DNA of 46,510 nucleotides from Bacillota bacterium (GCA_023421115.1 JAEZUI010000242.1:1-46510), one strand, 5' to 3'. Counted from the stretch's first letter, positions 33,816-42,729 are shown. The notes: generated from the sequence alone by a model not told the origin. Program-made: numbers and translations.

Positions 33816-34214
33816 TTATATCTTTCTTCCTATATGTTCCGCTCCGGTCTCACGCTCTTCGTCTTCATCAAAAAATTTGAATAGGCTTTCCTTTTCCGAT
33901 TTTTTCAAAACCTGAATATACTCAAAATCCTTTTCTAACTTCCTTAAAATATCAATAGTATCATCGTTTGAACCCATATCAAGTACTAGAAGCCTACCAC
34001 CAGGCATAAGCTTTCTAATAAAGTCTCTTTGAAGAATATTTCTGAGCACACCTTCAATAACTTCTCCTTGATTTTTTACAATTAAAACCAACTTAACCAT
34101 TGAGGTTTTATACTTCATATTATGTTTAATAGTTAGCAGTAACTCGTGAAAAAATGCTATAAAACCGTATGTAGCAAACATGCACACTACAATTTCAAAA
34201 ACTGTTTTCATCAT
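33816..34214 (-). CDS. Small membrane protein with glycosyltransferase-2-like segment
   Basis: 132 residues from ATG 34214, eight bases after AGGAGG (the GTG at 34223 lies within that ribosome site). One N-terminal membrane helix (about 5-27) is followed by a soluble stretch that resembles only the first half of a GT-A fold: VKLVLIVKNQGEVIEGVLRNIL and then LLVLDMGSNDDTIDILRKL, echoing the donor-binding DxxSxDxT region of GT2 enzymes. The catalytic second half is absent and the C-terminus is acidic. It may be a stand-alone accessory protein or an ancient truncation. It lies between metK and recD2; function unknown. Confidence 0.75.
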   Translation of the reverse strand: MMKTVFEIVVCMFATYGFIAFFHELLLTIKHNMKYKTSMVKLVLIVKNQGEVIEGVLRNILQRDFIRKLMPGGRLLVLDMGSNDDTIDILRKLEKDFEYIQVLKKSEKESLFKFFDEDEERETGAEHIGRKI

Positions 34215-34286
34215 GCCAAACACCTCCTATTTAGTCTATGAAATGTTTAGCTTTATTGTTACTACTCCTCATTGAAAATAGACGTT

Positions 34287-34324
34287 AAAAAAAGAAGCAG
34301 CTTAACTTTACTGCTTCTTTTTTA
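34287..34324 (-). terminator. Terminator of metK
   Basis: GAAGCAG and CTGCTTC flank a 10-base loop, and the stem is extended by A and T runs on both sides (34287-34324). It lies 10 bases after the metK stop and can act in both directions. Confidence 0.85.
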
Positions 34325-34334
34325 GCGACGAGTC

Positions 34335-35528
34335 TTATATTTCTTTTGCTTCCCTTTTCAAATCCTCTACCTTATCAGTCTTTTCCCATGGCAGATCAAG
34401 ATCAGTTCTTCCAAAGTGTCCGTATGCTGCTGTCTGCTTGTATATAGGTCTTCTCAAATCAAGACTTTTTATTATTCCTGCTGGTCTTAAGTCAAAATGC
34501 TTTTCTACAAGCATCTCTATCTTCTCTTCAGAAATTGAACCAGTTCCAAAAGTATCTACTCTTACTGATACAGGTTTTGCAACACCTATTGCATAAGCCA
34601 ACTGTACTTCACACTTTTTTGCAAGTCCTGCTGCTACGATATTTTTCGCTACATATCTAGCTGCATAAGCTGCGGAACGATCAACCTTTGTTGGATCTTT
34701 TCCTGAAAAAGCTCCACCACCGTGTCTTGCATATCCTCCGTAGGTATCAACAATTATTTTCCTACCTGTTAGCCCTGAATCCCCTTGAGGTCCACCTACA
34801 ACAAATCTTCCTGTAGGATTGATAAAATATTTTGTTTTATTGTCAAGCAGGTTTTCCGGAATAACCGGCTTAATTACATGTTCAAGTATATCCTTTTCAA
34901 TAGTCTCATGGTCAACTTCAGGACCATGCTGGGTTGAAATAACAACCGTTTCAACTCTAACAGGCTTGTCTCCATCATATTCCACAGTCACCTGAGATTT
35001 ACCGTCTGGCCTCAAATAATCCAAAATTCCATCTTTTCTGACATCAGTAAGCTTCTTAGTAAGTTTATGTGCAAGAGAAATAGGCATAGGCATTAATTCC
35101 TCAGTCTCATCACAGGCATATCCAAACATCATACCTTGATCACCTGCACCAATTGCCTCTATTTGCGCATCTGTCATTTCACCATGCTTAGCTTCAAAAG
35201 CTTTGTCTACACCCATTGCAATATCTGGAGATTGTTCGTCTATTGAAGACAATACAGCGCAAGTATCTGAGTCAAAGCCATATTTTGCTCTGTCATATCC
35301 TATTTCACGAATAGTATTTCTAACAATCTTTGGTATATCAACATAACAGCGTGTTGTAATCTCCCCAGCTACTAAAACAAGTCCTGTAGTAACAGATGTT
35401 TCACATGCCACCCTAGCCATAGGGTCTTCAGAGTATATCGCATCTAAAACAGCATCAGAAATCTGATCGCATATTTTATCAGGATGCCCCTCAGTAACCG
35501 ATTCAGAAGTAAACAGTTTTTTTGACAT
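34335..35528 (-). CDS. metK: S-adenosylmethionine synthetase
   Basis: Makes SAM from methionine and ATP. 397 residues. Conserved text: SVTEGHPDKICDQISDAVLD at the N-terminus, GAGDQGMMFGYACDET near residue 120, and the phosphate loop GGGAFSGKDPTKVDRSAAY near residue 260. AAGGAGG precedes the ATG. The leader carries a SAM-I riboswitch and terminator, so the enzyme is shut off by its own product. Monocistronic, ending in a strong terminator. Confidence 0.98.
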   Translation of the reverse strand: MSKKLFTSESVTEGHPDKICDQISDAVLDAIYSEDPMARVACETSVTTGLVLVAGEITTRCYVDIPKIVRNTIREIGYDRAKYGFDSDTCAVLSSIDEQSPDIAMGVDKAFEAKHGEMTDAQIEAIGAGDQGMMFGYACDETEELMPMPISLAHKLTKKLTDVRKDGILDYLRPDGKSQVTVEYDGDKPVRVETVVISTQHGPEVDHETIEKDILEHVIKPVIPENLLDNKTKYFINPTGRFVVGGPQGDSGLTGRKIIVDTYGGYARHGGGAFSGKDPTKVDRSAAYAARYVAKNIVAAGLAKKCEVQLAYAIGVAKPVSVRVDTFGTGSISEEKIEMLVEKHFDLRPAGIIKSLDLRRPIYKQTAAYGHFGRTDLDLPWEKTDKVEDLKREAKEI

Positions 35529-35565
35529 TTATAAGTCCTCCTTAAAAATAAAATTCGCCATGAAA

Positions 35566-35597
35566 AGAAAAAAACCTCGTTCAACAAGAAGAGGGTT
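35566..35597 (-). terminator. Riboswitch-controlled terminator upstream of metK
   Basis: On the minus strand AACCcTC and TTC pair with GAA and GAGGTT around a TTGTT loop, with small bulges, followed directly by a run of T. It lies between the SAM-I aptamer and the metK ribosome site, as expected of the expression platform. Confidence 0.85.
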
Positions 35598-35605
35598 TCA
35601 TTTCT

Positions 35606-35707
35606 CTCCTCATCTGTCAGGACATAAATCCTGTAGGAATTGGCACCGATACTTAATGCCGGTTGCCGGGTTTCATAGGGCCCTTCCCTCCACCTCTCTT
35701 GATAAGG
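35606..35707 (-). promoter_or_regulatory. SAM-I (S-box) riboswitch aptamer
   Basis: On the minus strand the P1 strand CTTATCAAGAGAGGTGGAGG opens the aptamer, followed by GGCCCTATGAAACCCGGCAA, the kink-turn/pseudoknot region GGTGCCAATTCC, and the closing GACAGATGAG. These are the signature S-box elements in order. SAM binding should favour the downstream terminator and reduce metK expression. Confidence 0.97.
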
Positions 35708-35735
35708 CTAACACTGTATTATTTTGTCAACTTCT

Positions 35736-35764
35736 AATCTATCATATACATAACATTTAGTCAA
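35736..35764 (-). promoter_or_regulatory. Candidate metK promoter
   Basis: TTGACT (35759-35764) and TAGATT (35736-35741) lie 17 bases apart on the minus strand, about 30 bases before the riboswitch P1 helix. A TTGACA at 35725-35730 has no suitable -10. Confidence 0.5.
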
Positions 35765-35787
35765 TAAATTATATTAACAATTATTAA

Positions 35788-35979
35788 TTATTTTATAATT
35801 CGCAAACCTTCAGATATTTCTTCTAACGGTTCCGGCTTAAAACCATTGGTAATTGCAAAAAAACGTCCTTCAATCTCTTTAATAACAACGGTACTAAAGT
35901 TTACAGTATCTTCACACAACATCCCCGTATATATTTCTCTATCATTGACATCTTTAAATCCCGAATACTTCCCCATCAA
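35788..35979 (-). CDS. Small conserved-looking protein of unknown function
   Basis: 63 residues, soluble, mixed beta-rich text (MLCEDTVNFSTVVIKEIEGRFFAI). The pattern GKYSGFKDVNDREIYTGMLCED loosely recalls YopX-like or KOW-type small beta proteins, but I do not claim a family. AAAGGAGAG is well spaced to the TTG at 35979; an ATG follows immediately at 35976. It begins 23 bases after the thioesterase gene stop, so the two form a probable operon. Confidence 0.65.
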   Translation of the reverse strand: MMGKYSGFKDVNDREIYTGMLCEDTVNFSTVVIKEIEGRFFAITNGFKPEPLEEISEGLRIIK

Positions 35980-36002
35980 ACTTTAAACTCTCCTTTTTTA
36001 TT

Positions 36003-36404
36003 TCACGAATTAAGTTTTCCATACACTTTTTCTCTAAATTTGGCGGATTCAACGATATATCTCTCATGCTGACCCTCACCAATTTTCTCTCTAGAATCAT
36101 AAGCCTCTACTTTGAAGGTCAATTTTCTTCCTTCTACAGAAACAAGTTCTGCAACAGCCCTTACTTTCATTCCTATAGGTGTAGCTGCCATATGCTTTAT
36201 ATTAACTGATGTGCCAACTGTTGTATAGCCCTTTGGCAGATGCAGCGAAACTGCAGATAATGCAGAACGTTCCATAAGACTTATCATTGCAGGTGTCGCG
36301 TATACATCAAGATTTCCACTACCCATTTCCTCAGCAGAACTTTTATTAAATACTTTAGTCTCAATTGCTGCTGTTAAGCCAACCTTTATGTTTATAGCTT
36401 CCAT
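36003..36404 (-). CDS. FlK-like hot-dog thioesterase
   Basis: 133-residue hot-dog fold protein related to fluoroacetyl-CoA thioesterase FlK. The catalytic triad positions are retained with exact spacing: Thr37, Glu45 (8 residues on) and His71 (26 further on), in ATPAMISLMERSA and NIKHMAATPIGM. Clostridial relatives are unlikely to act on fluoroacetyl-CoA; a small acyl-CoA is more probable, by inference. GAGGTG precedes the ATG. Upstream lies a long gap with an inverted repeat; downstream is a small unknown gene. Confidence 0.88.
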   Translation of the reverse strand: MEAINIKVGLTAAIETKVFNKSSAEEMGSGNLDVYATPAMISLMERSALSAVSLHLPKGYTTVGTSVNIKHMAATPIGMKVRAVAELVSVEGRKLTFKVEAYDSREKIGEGQHERYIVESAKFREKVYGKLNS

Positions 36405-36446
36405 GTAATTTACACCTCAAAAATTCTAAAAAATATGATCACATAT

Positions 36447-36507
36447 AAATAACGAACTTTTATTTCCAATTTTCATATTTTACGGAAGGTTAAATTTTTC
36501 GTTATTT
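36447..36507. repeat. Inverted repeat with ATAACGA/TCGTTAT core upstream of the thioesterase gene
   Basis: AAATAACGAA (36447-36456) and TTCGTTATTT (36498-36507) are perfect 10-base arms with 41 bases between, about 45-100 bases before the thioesterase start. The same core flanks the tilS promoter region at 40792-40862. Confidence 0.5.
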
Positions 36508-36787
36508 GATGTTTGAACTTAAGTATAAGATGTTTTGTGTATCCCTAAGTAAATACTAATAAGGAGCACTAACACTTTCTATTGCCTCATTTTCAAAGTG
36601 ATTTTAAATATTTTACAATACTTATGATGTTCTAAGGTAAGCATACTATGAAAATAATCTTTACAGACTTATGAAAATATACCATTAAGCATTTGCTATT
36701 ATATCAAAAAATCCTCTTACAATAAAGAGTTATCTAAAAGATTTCCCAAAATATTAAGAAAAACATCTCATCCCTTATATAAAGTTT

Positions 36788-36814
36788 AAAAAGAGATAGC
36801 AGTTATGCTATCCC
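36788..36814 (-). terminator. Terminator of ftsH
   Basis: GAGATAGC (36793-36800) and GCTATCCC (36807-36814) pair around a 6-base loop; on the minus strand a TTTTT run follows. It sits 27 bases after the ftsH stop and ends the tilS-hpt-ftsH unit. Confidence 0.8.
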
Positions 36815-36841
36815 TTAATAATGCAAAATCATCACATCATC

Positions 36842-38650
36842 TTATGCACCTGCAAAAAGTTCTTCAAATTCCTGTCCCTCAAGTTTTTCTTTTTCTATCA
36901 AAGCATTTGCAACAGCGTGAAGCTTGCTTATATTTTCTTTCAACAATTTGAGTGTCTTTTCATAACAACTGTCAATAATTCCTTTTACTTCTCTGTCAAT
37001 TTGAGCAGCTACTTCTTCACTGTAGTTCCTAGCTTGTGCAAAATCTCTTCCAATAAAAACTTCCTCGTTTTCATTGCCAAATATCATATTTCCAAGCTTT
37101 TCACTCATACCATATTTTGTTATCATACCTCTTGCCACGCCATTTGCTTGTTTAAGGTCTCCTGACGCTCCGGTACTAATCTCACCAAGTACCAACTCTT
37201 CAGCTGCTCTTCCTCCTAATGCTATAACAATACTTTCGAGCAAATGCGACTTTGTCCTGTAATTTCTATCTTCATCCGGCTTGAAAGATGTATACCCCCC
37301 CGCCATTCCTGCCGGAATAATAGATATTCTATCTACCGTATCAGTAGTTGAAACCAACTTTACCGCCAAAGCGTGACCTGCTTCATGATATGCAGTAAGT
37401 TTTTTTGCTTCGTCACTCATTACCCTGCTTTTCTTTTCAGGGCCCATCACAACTTTAAATACCGCTTCTTTTATTTCTGCCATTGTTATGTTTGTCTTTT
37501 CTTTTCTAGCAGCAAGCAGAGCCGCTTCATTCAATAAGTTTTCAAGATCCGCTCCGGTAAAGCCCGGTGTAGTCTTAGCAAGGTCATCAAGCTTTACATC
37601 CTCTGCAAACGGCTTACCTCTTGCATGCACCTTCAATATTTCTTCTCTTCCCTTGATATCAGGCAAACCTACAACAACCCTTCTGTCAAACCTTCCTGGC
37701 CTTAAAAGTGCAGGATCCAATATATCCGGTCTGTTTGTTGCTGCAAGTATTATAACACCTTCGTTTACACCAAAACCGTCCATTTCAACAAGAAGCTGAT
37801 TCAAGGTTTGTTCACGCTCATCATGACCGCCTCCAAGACCTGCTCCTCTGTGTCTACCAACAGCATCTATTTCATCTATAAATACGATACACGGAGAATT
37901 CTTTTTTGCCTGTTCAAAAAGATCTCTTACCCTTGAAGCACCAACTCCAACAAACATCTCAACAAAATCGGAACCACTTATTGTAAAGAAAGGTACTCCG
38001 GCCTCTCCTGACACAGCTTTTGCAAGCAACGTCTTACCTGTACCGGGAGGTCCCACAAGCAAAACTCCTTTAGGAATTCTAGCCCCTAATTCAACAAACT
38101 TCTTAGGCTGCTTTAAAAACTCAACAATCTCTTGAAGTTCTTCTTTTTCCTCATCCGCTCCGGCTACGTCATTAAAGGTAATCTTCTTTTTGTCGTCTAT
38201 AGTCATCTTAGCTCTGCTCTTGCCAAAAGACATAACCCTGTTTCCGCCTCCACCTTGTGACTGCTGAAGGAAAAAGACCCAGAACAACACAAATATAAGG
38301 ATCAACCCAAATGGAGGTATTATTGCCACCCACCATGGAACTGTAGGCGGTAATTTTACTTCAAACTCAATCTCTTTAGCTTTAATAGACTCTTTCAATT
38401 CACTCATTAAATCTTCTACATCAGGAATATATACAATGCACTTATCCTTCCCTTTTTCGCCACTAATAAGTACTACATCAGCTTTACTTCCTTCGAGCTC
38501 AATCTCTTTAACATTTTTATTCTGGATTTGTTGTAAGAGATAAGAGTAACTTTTTACTTCCGGTCCTGCATTGTTTGTAGCTACTGCAACAAATAGTAAT
38601 ATTATCACAAATAATACTATATATATGCTTATGTTTTTGAAGTATTTCAA
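36842..38650 (-). CDS. ftsH: ATP-dependent zinc metalloprotease FtsH
   Basis: Membrane-anchored AAA+ protease that degrades misfolded and regulatory membrane proteins. 602 residues. Two membrane helices (about 7-25 and 106-128) enclose a small outside domain. AAA module: Walker A GPPGTGKTLLAKA near residue 196, Walker B CIVFIDEIDAVGR, second region of homology NRPDILDPALLRPGRFDRR. The zinc protease motif is HEAGH near residue 421. The start is TTG at 38650 preceded by AAGGAGG. It is the third gene of the conserved tilS-hpt-ftsH cluster. Confidence 0.97.
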   Translation of the reverse strand: MKYFKNISIYIVLFVIILLFVAVATNNAGPEVKSYSYLLQQIQNKNVKEIELEGSKADVVLISGEKGKDKCIVYIPDVEDLMSELKESIKAKEIEFEVKLPPTVPWWVAIIPPFGLILIFVLFWVFFLQQSQGGGGNRVMSFGKSRAKMTIDDKKKITFNDVAGADEEKEELQEIVEFLKQPKKFVELGARIPKGVLLVGPPGTGKTLLAKAVSGEAGVPFFTISGSDFVEMFVGVGASRVRDLFEQAKKNSPCIVFIDEIDAVGRHRGAGLGGGHDEREQTLNQLLVEMDGFGVNEGVIILAATNRPDILDPALLRPGRFDRRVVVGLPDIKGREEILKVHARGKPFAEDVKLDDLAKTTPGFTGADLENLLNEAALLAARKEKTNITMAEIKEAVFKVVMGPEKKSRVMSDEAKKLTAYHEAGHALAVKLVSTTDTVDRISIIPAGMAGGYTSFKPDEDRNYRTKSHLLESIVIALGGRAAEELVLGEISTGASGDLKQANGVARGMITKYGMSEKLGNMIFGNENEEVFIGRDFAQARNYSEEVAAQIDREVKGIIDSCYEKTLKLLKENISKLHAVANALIEKEKLEGQEFEELFAGA

Positions 38651-38777
38651 ATAGCTCCCTCCTTATTTCGCATATCTATAAATAACAGTATATCTCTGCC
38701 ATTATATATATTTACATTATATTAACATAACACGAGTTAAAACACAATAAACCTTTAAAATTAACGAAAAAACTTAA

Positions 38778-39326
38778 CTAGTCTTCCTTATCATTGTATA
38801 CGCTCTCTTTCAATACACACACATCAGGCAAATTTCTATATTTGCCTCCAAAATCTAGACCATAGCCTACAACAAATTTATCCGGAATGGTTATACCGTT
38901 ATACTCTAAAGGTACTTCTACCTGACGCCTTGACGGCTTATCAAGAGCAGTACATACCTTTACATCGATAGGGCCTCTGTCCTCAAACAAATCCTTAAGA
39001 TATCTCAACGTAAGACCCGTATCCACAAGGTCTTCAACTATAAGTACATGCTTATGACTTATATCTATATCTATATCCTTAATTATTCTGACAACTCCTG
39101 AAGACTTAGTTGAATTGCCATAACTTGATACTGAAATAAAATCCATTTCTATAGGAATGGTTATGTGTCTAATGAGATCGGAAAAGAATACTACTCCTCC
39201 CTTTAAGACTCCTATTAATACCAATTCTTTACCCTCATAATCACCAGATATCCTCTTTCCAAGTTCTCTTACTTTTTCCTTTAGCAACTCTTTGGTGACC
39301 AAAATTTCTTGAATATCCCCTAACAT
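38778..39326 (-). CDS. hpt: Hypoxanthine phosphoribosyltransferase
   Basis: Salvages hypoxanthine or guanine to IMP or GMP with PRPP. 182 residues. The PRPP loop is VLIVEDLVDTGLTLRYL near residue 100; the C-terminal base-binding region is PDKFVVGYGLDFGGKYRNLP. GGGAGG precedes the ATG. It lies between tilS (17 bases upstream) and ftsH, an arrangement conserved in Firmicutes. Confidence 0.96.
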   Translation of the reverse strand: MLGDIQEILVTKELLKEKVRELGKRISGDYEGKELVLIGVLKGGVVFFSDLIRHITIPIEMDFISVSSYGNSTKSSGVVRIIKDIDIDISHKHVLIVEDLVDTGLTLRYLKDLFEDRGPIDVKVCTALDKPSRRQVEVPLEYNGITIPDKFVVGYGLDFGGKYRNLPDVCVLKESVYNDKED

Positions 39327-39342
39327 AAGGTTCCTCCCATTC

Positions 39343-40764
39343 TTAAGTATCCTGTAAATTGGATTTATAACTTAACTTTAATACTCTTTTAGTATTTTCA
39401 GTTACTTTAAATTTATCACTTATTTTGTACCCGATAATCCAGATAATTTCACGTTCCTTAGCAATTAAAGGGATATTGTCTCTTATTTCCCTTGGTATCT
39501 TATTGTCTATAAAGTACTCTTTTAACTTTTTTGTACCATTGGAATTTATAGGCTTGAAAAAGTCTCCTTCTTTTCTCTTCCTTATATTTATTCCCTCACA
39601 CAATTTGTCATAATCAAAAAACTGAATTAAAGATCTGGCTTTTATCAATTTATAGTCGCCAACCTTATAGTCAGATATAACCTCAGCCTCAATTAAATGC
39701 TTCCTATCTCCTATTTCCGTATGTCCCGGTATATTTATAAGAACTTCAAAATCAAAAGAATCCGGTTGTATTTGGGTTTTGTAAAACCTTATACTTTCAT
39801 AGGTTCTTCCGATCTTAATTCCGGGAAGATCAACTCTAGAACCGACTCTCCCGACATTTATCATATCTAAAACACTTTCAATGTGTACACTTTCAATTCC
39901 CTTAACATTTCCTCTAACTTCTTGAATCGCCTTCCTTATAACTCTTCTCTTAAGTGCAATATGCATCCTCTTCATTTTACCTAATAAGAGTTCAACTTCT
40001 TCATTTTCTTTTTTTAAAACAGCATTAAAATATGATTTTTTAGCTTTGCTGTCAATAAAATCTATATCGTCTTTTATAAGTCTGTTCATTCTATCAATAC
40101 TCTTTACTAAGTTAGAATCAAAAAGCTTATCAATATTAGGAATAACATCTATTCTAATCTTGTTCCTTGCATATATAGTTTCAAGATTTGAGCTATCAGT
40201 AACGGTATCTAATTTTTTTTCGAGTATATAAGCATCAATCTCGCTTCTTTCAATGTCTAAAAGCGGCCTAACAACACGTCCCCGAATGTAATCCATTCCT
40301 TTAAGTCCATCAAGACCTGTTCCTCGGATAATATTCATAAGAACAGTTTCTGCTTGATCATTTTTGTTATGTGCCACCGCAATTTTATCAGCACCTTTGC
40401 TGTCAGCAACTATTTCAAAATTTTTGTATCTTTCTTCGCGACCCGCCTCTTCTAAAGAAATACCCTTTTCTTTGGAAATTTTATTTATATCTACATGAAT
40501 AGACTTAAATTCAATATTTAAATCTTTACAGAGTTTTTCTACAAAATCTTCATCCCGCCTGGACTCACTACCCCTAAGCATATGATTTATATGAACTGCT
40601 ACTAATTTCAAATTTAAATCCTTTTTTAGGCTCGATAGGATATGAAGCAGACATACTGAATCAGGCCCTCCCGATACACCTACCACTATACTATCACCTT
40701 TTTTTATAATGCGATTTTTCTCAATTGTTTTCAAAACTCTTGTTATCATAATTATTATACCCAT
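39343..40764 (-). CDS. tilS: tRNA(Ile)-lysidine synthase
   Basis: Converts C34 to lysidine in tRNA-Ile(CAU) so it reads AUA. 473 residues. PP-loop SGGPDSVCLLHIL near residue 30; AHNKNDQAETVLMNIIRGTGL near residue 133; a C-terminal substrate-recognition domain (about 380-470) with IRKRKEGDFFKPINSNGTKKLKEYF split by short linkers. No good ribosome site precedes ATG 40764 or the in-frame ATG at 40749, so the start is uncertain. First gene of tilS-hpt-ftsH; a promoter framed by an inverted repeat lies just upstream. Confidence 0.94.
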   Translation of the reverse strand: MGIIIMITRVLKTIEKNRIIKKGDSIVVGVSGGPDSVCLLHILSSLKKDLNLKLVAVHINHMLRGSESRRDEDFVEKLCKDLNIEFKSIHVDINKISKEKGISLEEAGREERYKNFEIVADSKGADKIAVAHNKNDQAETVLMNIIRGTGLDGLKGMDYIRGRVVRPLLDIERSEIDAYILEKKLDTVTDSSNLETIYARNKIRIDVIPNIDKLFDSNLVKSIDRMNRLIKDDIDFIDSKAKKSYFNAVLKKENEEVELLLGKMKRMHIALKRRVIRKAIQEVRGNVKGIESVHIESVLDMINVGRVGSRVDLPGIKIGRTYESIRFYKTQIQPDSFDFEVLINIPGHTEIGDRKHLIEAEVISDYKVGDYKLIKARSLIQFFDYDKLCEGINIRKRKEGDFFKPINSNGTKKLKEYFIDNKIPREIRDNIPLIAKEREIIWIIGYKISDKFKVTENTKRVLKLSYKSNLQDT

Positions 40765-40791
40765 ATGCCATTTCTAAAAATAACTTATTTA

Positions 40792-40862
40792 GGGATAACG
40801 AGAAAACAACTTTCTATTATCATATTCAGAAAACATTATCAAATCAAGTTTTTCGTTATCCC
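40792..40862 (-). promoter_or_regulatory. tilS promoter enclosed by an inverted repeat
   Basis: GGGATAACGAgAAAAC (40792-40807) faces GTTTTTCGTTATCCC (40848-40862), 15 paired bases with one bulge. The 40-base loop contains, on the minus strand, TTGATT (40842-40847) and TATGAT (40819-40824) 17 bases apart. Transcription would start near 40812, and the second arm would lie at the very 5' end of the tilS transcript. The arms look like operator half-sites or a 5'/3' hairpin; no T-run follows. Confidence 0.5.
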
Positions 40863-40908
40863 AGAGTAGGAACTTATATCTTAATCGCTCCTTGATACCC
40901 ACATTATA

Positions 40909-42249
40909 CTATTCCCTGAATTTCTCCAAATTAGCAAACTTTGTGTATTGCCCGAGCCATGCAAGCTCAACTGTACCTGTAGAGCCAGCCCTGTGCTTGG
41001 CAATAATGGCCTCTGCAACATTCTTTTTTTCTGTATCGGGATTGTAGTAATCGTCCCTGTAGAGAAACATAACTATATCAGCATCCTGCTCAATTGCTCC
41101 CGATTCTCTAAGGTCACTAAGTATCGGCCTGTGATCTTGCCTTTGTTCTGGAGCACGGCTAAGCTGTGAAAGTGTAATTACAGGAACATTAATTTCCTTC
41201 GCAAGAATTTTTAACGATCTTGAAATCTCCGATATTTCCTGCTGACGGTTATCCGATTTTCCACCCTTACCTTGCATAAGCTGAAGATAATCAATAACTA
41301 CAAGACCTAGATTTTTTTCAATCTTTAATCTCCTGCATTTTGCTCTAATCTCCATCATGGTTGTACCTGGTGTATCATCTATATATATGGGTGCCTCAGA
41401 TAAAGGTCCTAAAGCTCTTGCGACCTTTTGCCAGTCACTGTCTTCTAATTTACCCGTTCTCATTCTCTGGCTGTCAACCATTGCTTCACAGGCCAACATT
41501 CTATTTACCAACTGTTCTCTAGACATTTCAAGACTAAATATAGCTACTGGAACTCTAGAATGTATAGCAGCATACTGGGCAATATTAAGCACAAACGCAG
41601 TCTTACCCATTGCAGGCCTTGCCGCAATAAGAATCAGGTCAGAATTATGAAGACCTGCTGTTTTATAATCTAAATCTGCAAATCCGGTGGGAATACCTGT
41701 GATATGGCCCTTACTGTTATATAACTCTTCAAGCCTGTTAAAGGTATCCACCAAAACATCTTTAATAGGAACAAACCCTTGGGTATTCCTGTCTTGCAAC
41801 AGATCAAATATGCCTTTCTCTGCCTTATCCAATACATATGCAACCTCTTCTGAAGCTTCATAGCCCATATTTACTATGCTTGACGAAACCTTGATCAGAT
41901 TTCTTAAAATAGCCTTTTCCTCAACTATTTTGGCATAGTGCTTGGCATTTGCTGTTGTAGGCACAACATTAGCAAGATTGGTAAGGTATTCAAGACCACC
42001 CACACTATCTAGTGTTCCTCTTAATTTAAGTCGTTCAGCTACAGTAATAAGATCTATAGGTTCTGCTTTTTCATAAAGATCTATGATTGCCTCAAATATT
42101 TCCTTATGGTCATCCCTGTAAAAGTCCTGACTTTTAATTATTTCTGTCACATTCGTCAGCACTTCTTTATCAAGAAGTATTGCACCTAAAACAGATTGCT
42201 CCGCCTCTACATTCTGAGGAGGTATTCTACCTAATGAACCTATATCCAT
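40909..42249 (-). CDS. dnaB: Replicative DNA helicase
   Basis: Hexameric 5'-3' helicase of the replication fork (called DnaC in Bacillus). 446 residues. N-terminal primase-interaction domain starting RIPPQNVEAEQSVLGAILLD, RecA-like domain with Walker A AARPAMGKTAFVLNIA near residue 207, Walker B LVVIDYLQLM, and the DnaB-family LSQLSRAPEQR and DLRESGAIEQDADIV. AGGAG lies in the end of rplI; the gap between the two genes is 9 bases, so they are coupled. No intein was seen. Confidence 0.97.
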   Translation of the reverse strand: MDIGSLGRIPPQNVEAEQSVLGAILLDKEVLTNVTEIIKSQDFYRDDHKEIFEAIIDLYEKAEPIDLITVAERLKLRGTLDSVGGLEYLTNLANVVPTTANAKHYAKIVEEKAILRNLIKVSSSIVNMGYEASEEVAYVLDKAEKGIFDLLQDRNTQGFVPIKDVLVDTFNRLEELYNSKGHITGIPTGFADLDYKTAGLHNSDLILIAARPAMGKTAFVLNIAQYAAIHSRVPVAIFSLEMSREQLVNRMLACEAMVDSQRMRTGKLEDSDWQKVARALGPLSEAPIYIDDTPGTTMMEIRAKCRRLKIEKNLGLVVIDYLQLMQGKGGKSDNRQQEISEISRSLKILAKEINVPVITLSQLSRAPEQRQDHRPILSDLRESGAIEQDADIVMFLYRDDYYNPDTEKKNVAEAIIAKHRAGSTGTVELAWLGQYTKFANLEKFRE

Positions 42250-42258
42250 ATTTACATC

Positions 42259-42705
42259 TTACTCCTGTTCAACTTTTATTGAGAGCTTTCCCGATACTCC
42301 AGGGTAAAGCTTGACTTCTGCCTCAAATGATCCCAATGCTTTTAGAGCATCCGGCATACTGATCTTCTTTTTATCTATATCAAGTTTATGATCCTTCAAT
42401 AACTTATCCGCAACATCCTTGCTTGTTATTGAACCAAAAAGTTTTCCGCTTTCTCCTGCCTTGGTTTTGAACACAACATTTATAGATTTTAGTTTTTCAG
42501 CCAAATCCTTTGCCTGCTGTAGTTCCTTTTCCTTCTTATTCTTTTCGGCTTCTTTCTTAGTATTCATAACATTTATGTTTGAAGAGCTCGCTTCAACTGC
42601 TAGCCCCCTAGGGATCAAAAAGTTCCTTGCATATCCGTCACTAACATCCACCATGCTTTCCTTTTTTCCTAGTCCCTTTACATCTGCTTTTAAAATTAGT
42701 TTCAT
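42259..42705 (-). CDS. rplI: 50S ribosomal protein L9
   Basis: 148 residues. The N-terminal rRNA-binding domain carries the signature VKGLGKKESMVDVSDGYARNF, then a long connecting helix (about 40-75, Lys/Glu-rich) and a C-terminal domain with KLFGSITSKDVADKL. AAGGAGAG precedes the ATG. It lies between gdpP and dnaB, the standard Firmicutes order. Confidence 0.97.
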   Translation of the reverse strand: MKLILKADVKGLGKKESMVDVSDGYARNFLIPRGLAVEASSSNINVMNTKKEAEKNKKEKELQQAKDLAEKLKSINVVFKTKAGESGKLFGSITSKDVADKLLKDHKLDIDKKKISMPDALKALGSFEAEVKLYPGVSGKLSIKVEQE

Positions 42706-42729
42706 TTGTATCTCTCCTTCTATAATAGA

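Larger units (their letters stand above)
36405..36841. other. Intergenic region between ftsH and the thioesterase gene
   Basis: 437 bases, AT-rich, no supported gene on either strand. It contains the inverted repeat at 36447-36507 near the thioesterase start and the ftsH terminator at the other end. A plus-strand AAGGAGCAC near 36563 has no open frame behind it. Confidence 0.6.
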
